Of a stretch of 64,000 nucleotides of DNA, positions 1-14,724 are shown in pieces. Source of the stretch: an uncultured Pelagibacteraceae bacterium (GTDB lineage: Bacteria > Pseudomonadota > Alphaproteobacteria > Pelagibacterales > Pelagibacteraceae); the NCBI GenBank assembly GCA_902557155.1, contig CACDYR010000001.1, positions 186,001 to 250,000 of the forward strand, read 5' to 3'. The translations under genes and the position numbers were made by a program. How positions within the stretch are numbered: position 1 is the first letter of the stretch; every line of letters starts with the position of its first letter. The notes under the pieces are model-generated. The model worked only from the letters and a program-made list of their open reading frames with translations, was not told where the DNA came from and searched no databases.

Positions 1-1
1 A

Positions 2-2062
2 AACTTTAAAGAATCTTTACAAAAGGCGCTGGTATCTCTTGAAACTGGTTTTTCAGGTTTAGACATAATTTTTGATTTAAATAAAAAGCAAATTGAAAAG
101 AAGCTTAAAGAAACTATTCCAAATAAGATATTACTAGTCGCTGAAGCAATTAGAAAAAAAATAGACCTAAAGAAAATATATAATTTATCCAAAATTGATC
201 CTTGGTTTTTAGAACAAATTAAAGAGATAGTCGATTGTGAAACACAAATAAAAACTAAAGGACTTCCTAGGGATTTTGCAGAATTTAATAGAATAAAATC
301 AATAGGATTTTCTGATAAAAAACTTTCGGAATTAACTAAAACGTCTGAAGAAATTGTTAGAAGAAAAAGGTCAGCGCTTAAAATACTTCCAGTTTATAAA
401 AAAGTAGATACTTGTGCAGCTGAATTCAAATCGTTTACGCCTTATATGTATTCTACATATCAAAGAAACTTTTCAATTAACTCAGAATGTGAAGCAGATC
501 CATCTAATAAGAAAAAAATAATTATTCTTGGTGGAGGACCAAATAGAATTGGTCAAGGAATTGAGTTTGACTATTGCTGTTGTCAGGCAAGTTTTTCATT
601 AAAAGATGCAGGTTTTGAGACTATTATGATTAATTGTAACCCTGAAACAGTATCAACAGACTATGATACGAGTGATCGATTATACTTTGAACCTTTAAAA
701 GAAGAATACGTTTTTAATATAATTAAAAAGGAACAAGAAAAAGGAAACCTAATAGGCGTGATAGCTCAGTTTGGTGGGCAAACTCCAATTAAACTTGCTA
801 AATTTTTACACGACAACAAGCTTCCAATTTTAGGAACTCAATATACTTCTATCGATTTAGCAGAAGATAGAGATCGATTTAGAAGTTTATTAAATAAATT
901 AAAACTTAAGCAGGCAGAGAGTGGAATTGCAAAGACATTTAATCAAGCAATAAAAATTGCAGATAAAATAGGCTTACCATTAATGGTAAGACCTTCGTAT
1001 GTTTTAGGTGGAAGAGCAATGGAAATTGTTCATGAAAAAAATCAGCTTAAAAAATTTGTTGAAGAAGCTTTTAAAGCTGCAGACGAAAATCCAATTTTGA
1101 TTGATAAATTTATCGATCATGCAATGGAAGTAGATGTTGATGCCATATCAGATGGAAAACAGGTCCACGTTGCAGGCATTATGCAACATATCGAAGAAGC
1201 TGGAATTCATTCAGGGGACTCGGCGTGTAGCCTGCCCCCTGTATCTATTAAACCGTACCTTCTTAAGGAAATAGAAAATCAAACAAAAAAATTAGCGATA
1301 GCTTTAAATGTTAAAGGTTTCATGAATATACAGTTTGCAATTAAAAAAGATGAAATTTATGTGATTGAAGTTAATCCAAGAGCTAGTCGAACAGTGCCTT
1401 TTGTTTCAAAAGCAAAAGGATTGCCTCTAGCTAAAATCGCATCAAGAGTAATGGCTGGTGAAAAGTTATCTAAGTTTAATTTAAAAGATAAATCTAAAGG
1501 TATGTATGCAGTTAAAGAGGCTGTATTCCCATTTAATAAATTTCCAAACAGTGACTTATTGTTAGGACCTGAAATGAAATCAACTGGGGAAGTTATGGGA
1601 TTTGATAAAAATTTTGGAATGGCTTTTGCCAAAAGTCAAATCGCAGCAGCTAACTCATTACCAAAACAAGGATTAGCTTTTATATCTCTCAAAGATAGTC
1701 ACAAAGATGAAGGAATAGATTTAGCTAAAGAACTTCTTAAACTTAAGTTTACATTATGTGCAACTAGAGGAACTGCAGAATATATACGAAAGCATGGGAT
1801 GAAATGTAAAATTATAAATAAAGTAAGCACAGGTTCACCACATATAGTAGATGTTTTAGACTCTAAAAAGATTGCATTAGTGATAAATACTGGAGGTGGA
1901 AATAGTGAACATCGATTAAGTGATGCAATAGCTTTAAGAAGAGCAACATTGAAAAACAAAGTTCCTTATTGTACCAATATGTCTACTGCTCAAGCATGTT
2001 TAGAGGCAATTAGATCACTAAAAACAAAAAAATTAGAAGTGACTTCTCTTCAGGACGTCTAA
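2..2062 (+). CDS. carB: carbamoyl-phosphate synthase large subunit, 5'-truncated by window edge
   Basis: Frame is open from base 2 (NFKESLQKALVSLETGFSGLDI...) and continuous with the 446..2062 ORF; CarB motifs GGGPNRIGQGIEFDYCC, NCNPETVSTDYDTSDRLYFEP, MVRPSYVLGGRAM. Confidence 0.97.
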   Translation, partial: NFKESLQKALVSLETGFSGLDIIFDLNKKQIEKKLKETIPNKILLVAEAIRKKIDLKKIYNLSKIDPWFLEQIKEIVDCETQIKTKGLPRDFAEFNRIKSIGFSDKKLSELTKTSEEIVRRKRSALKILPVYKKVDTCAAEFKSFTPYMYSTYQRNFSINSECEADPSNKKKIIILGGGPNRIGQGIEFDYCCCQASFSLKDAGFETIMINCNPETVSTDYDTSDRLYFEPLKEEYVFNIIKKEQEKGNLIGVIAQFGGQTPIKLAKFLHDNKLPILGTQYTSIDLAEDRDRFRSLLNKLKLKQAESGIAKTFNQAIKIADKIGLPLMVRPSYVLGGRAMEIVHEKNQLKKFVEEAFKAADENPILIDKFIDHAMEVDVDAISDGKQVHVAGIMQHIEEAGIHSGDSACSLPPVSIKPYLLKEIENQTKKLAIALNVKGFMNIQFAIKKDEIYVIEVNPRASRTVPFVSKAKGLPLAKIASRVMAGEKLSKFNLKDKSKGMYAVKEAVFPFNKFPNSDLLLGPEMKSTGEVMGFDKNFGMAFAKSQIAAANSLPKQGLAFISLKDSHKDEGIDLAKELLKLKFTLCATRGTAEYIRKHGMKCKIINKVSTGSPHIVDVLDSKKIALVINTGGGNSEHRLSDAIALRRATLKNKVPYCTNMSTAQACLEAIRSLKTKKLEVTSLQDV

Positions 2063-2724
2063 GAATTTACTTTCCAATCAGTTTCAAAGGTAACATAATT
2101 TACTTGAATACATCGTCTTTCTTTGGCAATTTTTTTCTTTTCCATACCATGCCAAGTATTTGGTCCACTGGTAAAAAGATAGCCATAATTATGTTTATAA
2201 GGAAGTGTCTTAACCTTTTCTAATTTTTCATTGTAAAAATCAGTTCCTAAATCCTCAGATTCATTTGTTTTATTAATAAATATTAAACCTGACATAAGTT
2301 TTTCTTTTATATCGCAATGAGGTTTTAACCAAAAACCTTCTCGGTCACATATAACCTCAACCCTAACATAGGAATTTGATAAATCTTTATTTATCATTTT
2401 AGAAATTGTTTCATATGTTTCTTTAGATTGAAGTTCATTTATAAATTTTACTAAATTTGGAAATTGAGATGAGTTTTCTTTATTAATAAAACATCTAAAC
2501 TTTATTGCTTGTCCGCCTGAAGCTATCCCTTTTCTAAATTCTGCAGCTCCACCATCTATTGCTCTTGTTCCATCATAATTAAGATTATGTTTACTAACAT
2601 CGGGAATGTCAGCTTTAACTATTTCATCAATTGCTCCTTCTGACAAAGCATCACTATACTCCCAGTGATTAAAAGGGAAACTATGTTCTTTTGAATTATT
2701 TTTAATTGAATTTAAAAATGACAT
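2059..2724 (-). CDS. 2OG-Fe(II) oxygenase-like protein
   Basis: 221-aa ORF; HCD motif (KPHCDIKEK) and later H/R (NTWHGMEKK..RRCIQVNYV) resemble 2OG-Fe(II) oxygenase folds; overlaps next gene by 1 nt. Confidence 0.55.
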   Translation of the reverse strand: MSFLNSIKNNSKEHSFPFNHWEYSDALSEGAIDEIVKADIPDVSKHNLNYDGTRAIDGGAAEFRKGIASGGQAIKFRCFINKENSSQFPNLVKFINELQSKETYETISKMINKDLSNSYVRVEVICDREGFWLKPHCDIKEKLMSGLIFINKTNESEDLGTDFYNEKLEKVKTLPYKHNYGYLFTSGPNTWHGMEKKKIAKERRCIQVNYVTFETDWKVNS

Positions 2725-3668
2725 TATAATTGAATTTTTTCTTTAATAATTTTTGCTACTCTATTCGTTTCATCTAATTTTTGATAGTTCCAATTTTCAA
2801 TTTCTTCACCTAAGTTTCTAGTAATATTTAATTCTCTGAATAAATTTCTAAAATTCTGAAATCTGACGTCTTTTCTTTTTGGTAAAATATTAGCAACATA
2901 AATTGGTTTTCCAGTCAAAGCAGCTTCAGATATCATTGAGCTAGAGTCACATGTAACAACTATATTTTCAGAAATAGCTAAAGCCGAAAGATAAGCTTTT
3001 TTATCAACATTCATAATCACAGTGTGATTTTCTCCAAAAAACTCTTTTGCATAATGTATAGTATTTAATGGTGTTCTCATTGAAGGTATCACCACAAGTT
3101 GAAAATCATGTTTTTTCAATAGTTTGTAAAAAATTGAAAAGATATGCTTCATATTTTTTGTTGAGTAATCATAATATTTTGTAGGACCACCCATTATCAA
3201 GCACCAAACTTTTCTATTATCCTGTTTGATATATGAATTTAAATAACTTCTATTTTCTTCAATTTCATTTTCCGTTAAATAGTGAATTGCACCTTTTGTT
3301 TTAATTACATTTGTACCGCTTATCCCATCATGTTCGGGAGCAACAATAAAATCAAAATGATTAAAATTTACCTTTGGATCTTGAATATGTATATTTGAAA
3401 CTTTTTTTTTTGAGATACTTTTTAAGTGGATTGAGGGAATCACACTTTTTCTTCCGCACGAAATAATTACATCAAAATCATACTCGTTTATTTTTTTATA
3501 AACGTTTTGTGATATTGGAGTTAATTTTGGAGGAACAATTTTCCAAAAATTATTTAGTTCAACCTTATGGTGTGTAAAATCCAAATCTATAGCTTTAGCT
3601 AAACCTTCTACCTGGCTTATCATGCCATGCATACCTTGAGTTAATAAAATACCTTTTAATTTAGTCAT
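2724..3668 (-). CDS. mitochondrial fission ELM1-like family protein (DUF1022)
   Basis: 314-aa ORF; LMGGPTKYYDYS, SCGRKSVIPS and TCDSSSMISEAALTGKPIYV resemble the ELM1/DUF1022 glycosyltransferase-like family. Confidence 0.7.
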   Translation of the reverse strand: MTKLKGILLTQGMHGMISQVEGLAKAIDLDFTHHKVELNNFWKIVPPKLTPISQNVYKKINEYDFDVIISCGRKSVIPSIHLKSISKKKVSNIHIQDPKVNFNHFDFIVAPEHDGISGTNVIKTKGAIHYLTENEIEENRSYLNSYIKQDNRKVWCLIMGGPTKYYDYSTKNMKHIFSIFYKLLKKHDFQLVVIPSMRTPLNTIHYAKEFFGENHTVIMNVDKKAYLSALAISENIVVTCDSSSMISEAALTGKPIYVANILPKRKDVRFQNFRNLFRELNITRNLGEEIENWNYQKLDETNRVAKIIKEKIQL

Positions 3669-3689
3669 TAATCACTATATAGCTTTCAT

Positions 3690-4634
3690 ATGAGTCAAAA
3701 TCCAACTAAACACACAAAAGTGTTAATAATTGGATCTGGTCCTGCCGGATACACAGCAGCAGTTTATGCGGCTCGAGCAATGTTAAATCCAATTTTAGTT
3801 TATGGTTCTGAACCTGGTGGTCAATTAACAACAACTACTGATGTTGAAAATTTTCCGGGATTTGCTGAAGTTATTCAAGGTCCGTGGTTGATGGATCAAA
3901 TGAAAGAACAAGCAAAAGCAGTTGGAACTGAAATGATTGAAGATCATATTGGTTCGGTAAATTTAAAATCTACTCCGTTTGAAGCTATAGGCGATAGTGG
4001 GCAAAAATATACTGCTGATAGCATAATTATTTCTACTGGAGCTCAGGCCAGATGGTTAAATCTTAAATCTGAACAAGAATTTAGAGGATTTGGTGTTTCT
4101 GCTTGCGCTACATGTGACGGTTTTTTCTTTAAAGATAAAGAGGTAGCAGTTGTTGGAGGAGGCAATGCAGCTGTTGAAGAAGCGATGTTCCTTACAAAGT
4201 TTGCATCCAAAGTTAAATTAATTCATAGAAGAGATAGTTTGAGAGCTGAAAAAATGCTTCAAAAAAAACTAATGGAAAATAAAAAAATAGAAATTATTTG
4301 GGACTCTGTTATTGAAGACGTATTAGGAGATCAAGAGCCTAAAAATGTTAAAGGTATTAAAATTAAAAATTTAAAAACAGATAAAACTGAAGAATTAAAA
4401 CTAGATGGATTATTTATCGCAATTGGACATGATCCTGCAACTTCACTATTCAAAGATCAACTTAAGATGGATAATGAGGGCTATTTAATTACTAAACCAG
4501 ATTCTACTGAAACAAATATTCCTGGAGTTTATGCTGCTGGAGATGTTAAAGACAAAACTTTTAGACAAGCCGTTACAGCTGCGGGAATGGGTTGTATGGC
4601 AGCATTAGAAGCTGAAAAATTCCTATCTCACTAA
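3690..4634 (+). CDS. trxB: thioredoxin-disulfide reductase
   Basis: FAD motif GSGPAGYTAAVYAARA, redox CATCDG, GGGNAAVEEA, GVYAAGDV. Confidence 0.97.
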   Translation: MSQNPTKHTKVLIIGSGPAGYTAAVYAARAMLNPILVYGSEPGGQLTTTTDVENFPGFAEVIQGPWLMDQMKEQAKAVGTEMIEDHIGSVNLKSTPFEAIGDSGQKYTADSIIISTGAQARWLNLKSEQEFRGFGVSACATCDGFFFKDKEVAVVGGGNAAVEEAMFLTKFASKVKLIHRRDSLRAEKMLQKKLMENKKIEIIWDSVIEDVLGDQEPKNVKGIKIKNLKTDKTEELKLDGLFIAIGHDPATSLFKDQLKMDNEGYLITKPDSTETNIPGVYAAGDVKDKTFRQAVTAAGMGCMAALEAEKFLSH

Positions 4635-4674
4635 TTCGAGATTAAAAATAATAACTGATAAAAAGGAAAATATA

Positions 4675-9080
<4,406 letters not shown>

Positions 9081-9099
<19 letters not shown>

Positions 9100-9833
9100 T
9101 TATTACCGGTGGAGCTACTCGAATGGGTGCTGCAATTGCAAGAAAGTTATCTAGTCCAAATATTGAAATCTTAATCCATTATAATAAATCAAAATTAAAA
9201 GCAGAAAAATTAAAAAAAGAATTATCTAGAAAAGGCACAAAAATATACTTAGTTAAAGGTGATTTAAGCAAAGAAACTGATATAAAAAAAATAATTAAAT
9301 TTGCAAAATCAAAACTAAAATATTTTGATTGTCTTGTTAACAATGCCTCCTTATTTGAAAATGATAAATTAGAAAATTTCTCGTTAGATAGTTGGAGTAA
9401 TCATTTGAGGACAAATTTAAGAGCACCTGCACTATTAACAAAAGAATTTGCTAAAAATGTTAAAGGCAAAAATAATAATATTATAAATATTATTGATCAA
9501 AGAGTGTTCAAATTAACTCCTTACTTTTTTTCATACACTCTTAGCAAAACTGGTTTGTATACTTTAACAAAAACTAGCGCTATGAGTTTAGCTCCTAATA
9601 TAAGAGTCAATGCAATTGCACCTGGACCAACTATAAAAAATCAAAGACAATCTGAAAAACATTTCAAAAAGCAATATTTAGCAACACCCCTAAAAAGACA
9701 AGTTGATGTGGAACAAATATGTAATGCTGTTGACTTTTTTATTAAAAATATATCTATTACTGGTCAAGTTTTGGCTATTGATAGTGGTCAAAATCTTAAC
9801 TGGCAAACACCAGATGTAATGGGCAAAGAATGA
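9081..9833 (+). CDS. SDR-family oxidoreductase, FolM/PTR1 (pteridine reductase)-like
   Basis: TGGATRMG matches TGX3RXG; NIIDQ...YTLSK gives Asp plus YxxxK; followed by folB with ATGA overlap. Confidence 0.8.
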
Positions 9834-10255
9834 AAAAAAATAATTTAAAAATTGTCAAAATAGATAAAAATAAAAGCTTATTTAATTATGAGAAAAAAAT
9901 CCTAATTAACGATTTAATCTTGAATTTAAAACTTGGTTATTATGATTTTGAAAAAGAAAAACCACAAAAAGTTAAATTTAGTCTTGAAATAGACTATGAA
10001 GACAAAAAACCTTCAAGCGATAAAGATATCAAATCCATTGTTAATTATGGAACTATAGTAAAATTAATTACGAAACTTGTAAAAAAGAAACATTATAATT
10101 TCCTAGAAACCTTAGCAGAAGCTGTTTTTGACGAATTATTTAAAGACAAAAGGATTGCAAAAATAATGCTAAAAATTGAAAAATTAGAAATTTTAAAACA
10201 GTGTTCATCTGTTGGTATTCAAATTACCAAAAAGAAAAGCCATGATAAGCTCTGA
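9830..10255 (+). CDS. folB: dihydroneopterin aldolase
   Basis: [40 protein letters not shown]-like segment ([16 protein letters not shown]); ~120-aa core. Confidence 0.85.
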   Translation: MKKNNLKIVKIDKNKSLFNYEKKILINDLILNLKLGYYDFEKEKPQKVKFSLEIDYEDKKPSSDKDIKSIVNYGTIVKLITKLVKKKHYNFLETLAEAVFDELFKDKRIAKIMLKIEKLEILKQCSSVGIQITKKKSHDKL

Positions 10256-12077
10256 ATTAGGAAAAGAAGTAATTAAAAAAGAGCTACCTCTAGTACCAAA
10301 ACTTCCAGGCGTATATAGGATGCTTAATGAAAAGAATGAAATTCTTTATGTAGGTAAAGCCAAAAATTTACCAAATAGGTTAAAGAGTTATGTTGCAGAA
10401 AAAAATCATATAATTAGAACTGAACGAATGTTATCTCAAACAAGAAAATTAGAGATAACAACAACATCTAATGAAAGTGAAGCTTTACTACTAGAAGCAA
10501 ATTTAATTAAAAAACATAAACCAAAATTTAATATCCTTTTACGTGATGATAAGTCATTTCCATTTATATTTATTGGTAATAAAGATAAATGGCCTCAAAT
10601 AAAAAGACATAGAGGGAAAAAAACAAAAGAAGGTTTTTACTTTGGACCTTTTGCCTCTGCTGGTTCAGCTAATTGGACAATCAAAATGATCCAAAAAATT
10701 TTTCATTTAAGAGTTTGTGATGACACTGTTTTCAAAAACAGAGAAAGACCTTGTATTTTATATCAAATAAAAAGATGTTCTGGACCTTGTGTAGGATATG
10801 TAAAAAAAGAGGAATACAATCAAACTGTAGAAGATGCTATTGAATTTGTTTCAGGCAAATCTAGAAAAATTCAAAAAAATCTTTCTATCCAAATGGAAAA
10901 GGCAAGTGAGGATCTTGATTTTGAAAAAGCTGTAATTTTAAGAGATAGAATTAAAGCATTAAACATAATTCAGTCTTCACAAAGAATTAACGAAGCAAAC
11001 TTAGTTGAGGCAGATGTTATTGCTGGATATAAAGAATCTGGAAAAACTTGTATTCAAGTATTTTTTTATAGATCAAAACAAAATTGGGGCAATCAAGCTT
11101 TTTTCCCAAAACACGATCCAGATGAAAAGTTTAGTGAAATCCTTAATTCATTTGTTTCTCAATTTTATGAAAATAAAAGTGTTCCTTCATCGATTATCCT
11201 TTCAGAAGAAATAAAGGAAAAAGCACTAATTGAAAAAACACTGACACAAAAAGAAGGTAAACAAATAAATATTTCAGTTGCGAAAAAAGGATCAAAACTA
11301 AAAGTAATTAATCAAGCAATTAAAAACGCAAAGGATAGTCTAAATAGAAAACTTTATGAAAGTCAGAATAATAAAGAATTGTTCGATGCAGTAGCTAAAA
11401 AATTTAATTTAGAAACTAATATAAATTTAATCGAAGTTTATGATAATAGTCATATTCAGGGCACAAATAGTGTTGGCGCTTTAATAGCCTACGGTGATGA
11501 GGGATTTATTAAAAAAAGATATAGAAAATTTAATATTAAACACAAAAAAAATGAGCAAGATGACTATGGAATGATGAGAGAGGTGTTGAATAGAAGGTTT
11601 AAAAGAGCAGTTCAAGAAAAAGATAACTACCTTGCTTTTCCAGATTTGGTTGTAGTAGATGGAGGAAAAGGTCAATATTCTGTAGCTAGAGAAAGCCTTA
11701 ACGAACTAGGACTTCACGACATTCCAATTATTGCGATAGCAAAAGGTAAATTCAGAAATAGTGGAAATGAAACTTTTTTTCACAATGGTAAAGAATACAA
11801 ATTTACAAGAAACGACCCTACCCTATTTTTCCTTCAAAGAATTAGGGATGAATCACATAGATTTGCTATTAGTGCTCACAGAGCAAAGAGAAAAAAAGGT
11901 ATAAGCAAATCTCTGTTAGATCAAATTGAGGGGATTGGGGCTATAAGAAAAAGAGCTTTATTAAACCATTTTGGATCTGCAAGATCAGTAGAGTCTGCTA
12001 GCTTAGATGAAATAAAATCTGTAGAAGGTGTTGAAGAAAAAGTAGCAAAAAAGATATATAACTTTTTTCACGAATAA
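10242..12077 (+). CDS. uvrC: excinuclease ABC subunit UvrC
   Basis: GIY-YIG region [33 protein letters not shown] motif, [13 protein letters not shown]-terminal HhH. Start at MISSELGK preferred over ORF start 10212. Confidence 0.97.
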   Translation: MISSELGKEVIKKELPLVPKLPGVYRMLNEKNEILYVGKAKNLPNRLKSYVAEKNHIIRTERMLSQTRKLEITTTSNESEALLLEANLIKKHKPKFNILLRDDKSFPFIFIGNKDKWPQIKRHRGKKTKEGFYFGPFASAGSANWTIKMIQKIFHLRVCDDTVFKNRERPCILYQIKRCSGPCVGYVKKEEYNQTVEDAIEFVSGKSRKIQKNLSIQMEKASEDLDFEKAVILRDRIKALNIIQSSQRINEANLVEADVIAGYKESGKTCIQVFFYRSKQNWGNQAFFPKHDPDEKFSEILNSFVSQFYENKSVPSSIILSEEIKEKALIEKTLTQKEGKQINISVAKKGSKLKVINQAIKNAKDSLNRKLYESQNNKELFDAVAKKFNLETNINLIEVYDNSHIQGTNSVGALIAYGDEGFIKKRYRKFNIKHKKNEQDDYGMMREVLNRRFKRAVQEKDNYLAFPDLVVVDGGKGQYSVARESLNELGLHDIPIIAIAKGKFRNSGNETFFHNGKEYKFTRNDPTLFFLQRIRDESHRFAISAHRAKRKKGISKSLLDQIEGIGAIRKRALLNHFGSARSVESASLDEIKSVEGVEEKVAKKIYNFFHE

Positions 12078-12079
12078 TT

Positions 12080-12664
12080 ATGCTAAAAAAAATTCCAAAC
12101 ATATTAACAATAGGTCGAATAATAATTGTTCCCTTTTTTGTTTTAGCTTTTTATCTTCCAGGATTTTATGGTGATCTTACTGCTTTAATATTATTTATTG
12201 TTGCATCATTTACAGACTTTTTAGATGGTATGTTGGCTAGAATGTTTGGGGTAGAGTCAAAACTAGGTGAATTATTAGATCCCATAGCTGATAAAATAAT
12301 TGTTGCTACAGCATTAATACTTCTGGTTATGGATGGAACGATTAGAAATTATGAAGTAATTGCAGCAATAATAATCCTTACAAGAGAAATTTTAATTTCA
12401 GGTTTGAGAGAATTTTTAGCAAAGGGAAAAATAAAACTTCCTGTTTCAAATCTTGCAAAACTTAAAACAGTATTACAAATGGTATCGATAGCTCTTTTAT
12501 TATCTGGAGATACAGGAAATAAAATAATTAATTTCCAAGATTATAACGCTCAAACAATAGGTATAATTCTTTTGTGGTTATCAGCTGCTTTAACACTTTT
12601 TACTGCATATGATTATATGCGAAAAGGTATTGATCACGCTATGTCTGAAGACAGTAAAGACTAG
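12080..12664 (+). CDS. pgsA: CDP-diacylglycerol-glycerol-3-phosphate 3-phosphatidyltransferase
   Basis: CDP-alcohol phosphatidyltransferase motif DFLDGMLARMFGVESKLGELLDPIADK. Confidence 0.95.
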   Translation: MLKKIPNILTIGRIIIVPFFVLAFYLPGFYGDLTALILFIVASFTDFLDGMLARMFGVESKLGELLDPIADKIIVATALILLVMDGTIRNYEVIAAIIILTREILISGLREFLAKGKIKLPVSNLAKLKTVLQMVSIALLLSGDTGNKIINFQDYNAQTIGIILLWLSAALTLFTAYDYMRKGIDHAMSEDSKD

Positions 12665-13542
12665 GCTGCTTTTTTCTTCCTAACTAATGCCTGATAACTC
12701 TCATTTAAATCAATAATAGTATCACAAACTTTAAATTGATTTTCAGCAATACAAGATACTGGTGTTACTTCTGCTGCTGTTCCAGTTAAAAAACATCCAA
12801 CAAAATTAGGTAATTCAGTTGGGCTGATTTTTCTTTCATGTACCTTTATATTTTTTGATTTTGCAATTCCAATTACAGTTCTTCTTGTAATACCATCTAA
12901 AAAAGAATCTGGTATTGGAGTATGAATTTCTCCATTTTTATCTTTGAAAAAAATATTTGCTCCAGTTGCTTCGGCAATATTTCCCTCGTGATCAAGCATT
13001 AAAGAATCTGTATATCCTTGTTTTTCTGCCTCATGTTTTGAGAGTGTACAAATCATGTAAAGACCTGAAGCCTTTGTATCCCACGGTATTGTGTTGGGCG
13101 CTGGTCTTCTCCAATTTGAAATGTTTAATCTTATTCCTTCTACTTTAAGTTTAGGATCAAAATATGATCCCCATTCCCATGTTGCAATCGCAACATGTAT
13201 TTTTGTTTGTTGTGCAGAAATAGCCATCATCTCACTGCCTCTCCAAGCAACAGGTCTTACATAACCATTTTCTACTTTTTGGGTTGCAATAATTTTATTT
13301 GATGCATTATTGATTTCTTCTTCTGTATATGGAATTTCAAAACCCATTCTTCTAGCAGAATGAAAAAATCTAGCTGTGTGCTCTTCTAATTTGAAAATTG
13401 AACCATCATAAACTCTTTCACCTTCAAATACACAACTAGCATAATGCATACCATGGCTTAAAACATGCAGTTTAACGTCAGCCCAATCAACTAATTCGTT
13501 GTTGTACCATATTTTTCCAGATCGCTTGTCGTAAGGTATCAT
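12661..13542 (-). CDS. ilvE: branched-chain amino acid aminotransferase
   Basis: Class IV aminotransferase; HVLSHGMHYASCVFEGERVY, LDHEGNIAEATGANIFF, GTAAEVTPV. Confidence 0.93.
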   Translation of the reverse strand: MIPYDKRSGKIWYNNELVDWADVKLHVLSHGMHYASCVFEGERVYDGSIFKLEEHTARFFHSARRMGFEIPYTEEEINNASNKIIATQKVENGYVRPVAWRGSEMMAISAQQTKIHVAIATWEWGSYFDPKLKVEGIRLNISNWRRPAPNTIPWDTKASGLYMICTLSKHEAEKQGYTDSLMLDHEGNIAEATGANIFFKDKNGEIHTPIPDSFLDGITRRTVIGIAKSKNIKVHERKISPTELPNFVGCFLTGTAAEVTPVSCIAENQFKVCDTIIDLNESYQALVRKKKAA

Positions 13543-13615
13543 GTGTGAAAATTTTTTTAATTTATAACTGAAAAATATCTTTGTATCTTTAATATGTCAA
13601 TATAACTTACCTATT

Positions 13616-14053
13616 ATGAAAGAACTTTTATATTTAAAAGATGAACAGCTTAAAGATCTTATTGAAAAACTATTCGTAAGCTATAGAGAAACCTTTTCTG
13701 ACTCTAAAAAAATATTAGATAGATATTCAATTGGTTTAGCGCACCATAAAGTAATTCATTTACTGTCAATGTATGAGGGGATATCAATTTCTGAGCTGCT
13801 TAAAAGATTAAAAGTGACAAAACAAAGCTTAAATCGTGTTCTCAACGATTTGATTAAACTTGAAATTGTCATTTTTAAAAAAGATGACCAAGATACTAGA
13901 GTAAAGCATGTTTTTCTTAATGATAAAGGTAAAAGAATTTTTAATGAAATTTTCAATTTACAAAAAAAGAGAATTTACAACGCTTTATTAAATTCAAGTT
14001 CTGAAGAAGTTATAAATTTTGATAATGTACTAAATAAAATAATTAATGGATAA
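13616..14053 (+). CDS. MarR-family transcriptional regulator
   Basis: 145 aa; wHTH region ISISELLKRLKVTKQSLNRVLNDLIKLEIVIFKKDDQDTRVKHVFLNDKG. Confidence 0.85.
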   Translation: MKELLYLKDEQLKDLIEKLFVSYRETFSDSKKILDRYSIGLAHHKVIHLLSMYEGISISELLKRLKVTKQSLNRVLNDLIKLEIVIFKKDDQDTRVKHVFLNDKGKRIFNEIFNLQKKRIYNALLNSSSEEVINFDNVLNKIING

Positions 14054-14450
14054 GTTTATTGCACATATACTAGTGGTTGATGATGATGATGGAATTAGAT
14101 CTCTCGTAAAAAAGTATTTAAATGAAAATAAATTTTTAGTCACTACTGCTGAAAATGCAGAAAATGCATTAGATAAAATAAAAATAATTAAGTTTGATTT
14201 AATTGTTTTGGATATCATGATGCCTGGTAAAAGTGGACTTGAATTTTTAAAAGAAAATAAAAAAAAATTAGATACACCAGTTATACTTCTGACTGCTAAA
14301 GGTGAAGCAAATGAAAGGGTTGAAGGGTTGGAGGTTGGTGCTGATGATTATTTGCCAAAACCATTTGAACCAAAAGAATTAATTTTAAGAATACAAAACA
14401 TATTAAATAAAACTGTCAAAACAGATCAAAAAAAGGGTTATAGAATTTGA
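14046..14450 (+). CDS. OmpR-family response regulator, receiver domain half (apparent frameshift)
   Basis: ILVVDDDDGIRSLVKKYL, DLIVLDIMMPGKSGLEFL, LLTAKGEANERVEGLEVGADDYLPKPFEPKEL; stops just before the DNA-binding domain, which continues in the +1 frame. Confidence 0.9.
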   Translation: MDKFIAHILVVDDDDGIRSLVKKYLNENKFLVTTAENAENALDKIKIIKFDLIVLDIMMPGKSGLEFLKENKKKLDTPVILLTAKGEANERVEGLEVGADDYLPKPFEPKELILRIQNILNKTVKTDQKKGYRI

Positions 14451-14454
14451 AAAT

Positions 14455-14724
14455 GTGAAAATTGATTTGAACAAACTTTTAATATTTAAAAGTGATAAAG
14501 AATTTAAAATCAATGCAACTGAGAAGACAATTTTAGAAAAAATGATTAATAACCCAGGCAAAACATTCTCCAGGGAAGATATTGGTCAATTAATTAATCT
14601 AGATAAAGAAAGGTCAATAGATGTTATTATTACTCGGCTTAGAAAAAAAATTGAAATTGATCCAAAAAATCCAAAATTTTTACAGACAATAAGAGGTGTG
14701 GGATATGTTCTCTGGATTGAGTAA
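14455..14724 (+). CDS. OmpR-family response regulator, Trans_reg_C DNA-binding half (apparent frameshift)
   Basis: NATEKTILEKMINNPGKTFSREDIGQLI...SIDVIITRLRKKIEIDPKNPKFLQTIRGVGYVL is a canonical OmpR C-terminal domain. The frame is open upstream through VIEFENVKIDLNKLLIF. Confidence 0.88.
   Translation: MKIDLNKLLIFKSDKEFKINATEKTILEKMINNPGKTFSREDIGQLINLDKERSIDVIITRLRKKIEIDPKNPKFLQTIRGVGYVLWIE

Noticed and set aside
1357-1959. Minus-strand ORFs 1357..1632 and 1699..1959 antisense to carB
   Set aside because: They lie wholly inside a strongly conserved gene and show no recognisable protein features; typical shadow ORFs.
11005-11214. 69-aa plus-strand ORF in another frame inside uvrC (also 20445..20636 over the rplY tail)
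   Set aside because: Out-of-frame overlap within well-supported genes; no independent start context or homology.
14429-14444. A_AAA_AAG heptamer in frame at the response regulator break, resembling the dnaX -1 ribosomal frameshift site
   Set aside because: A -1 shift here reads GGG TTA TAG and stops at once. The DNA-binding domain is in the +1 frame, so classic -1 frameshifting cannot make the full-length protein. Loss of one A by slippage or a +1 shift would be needed.
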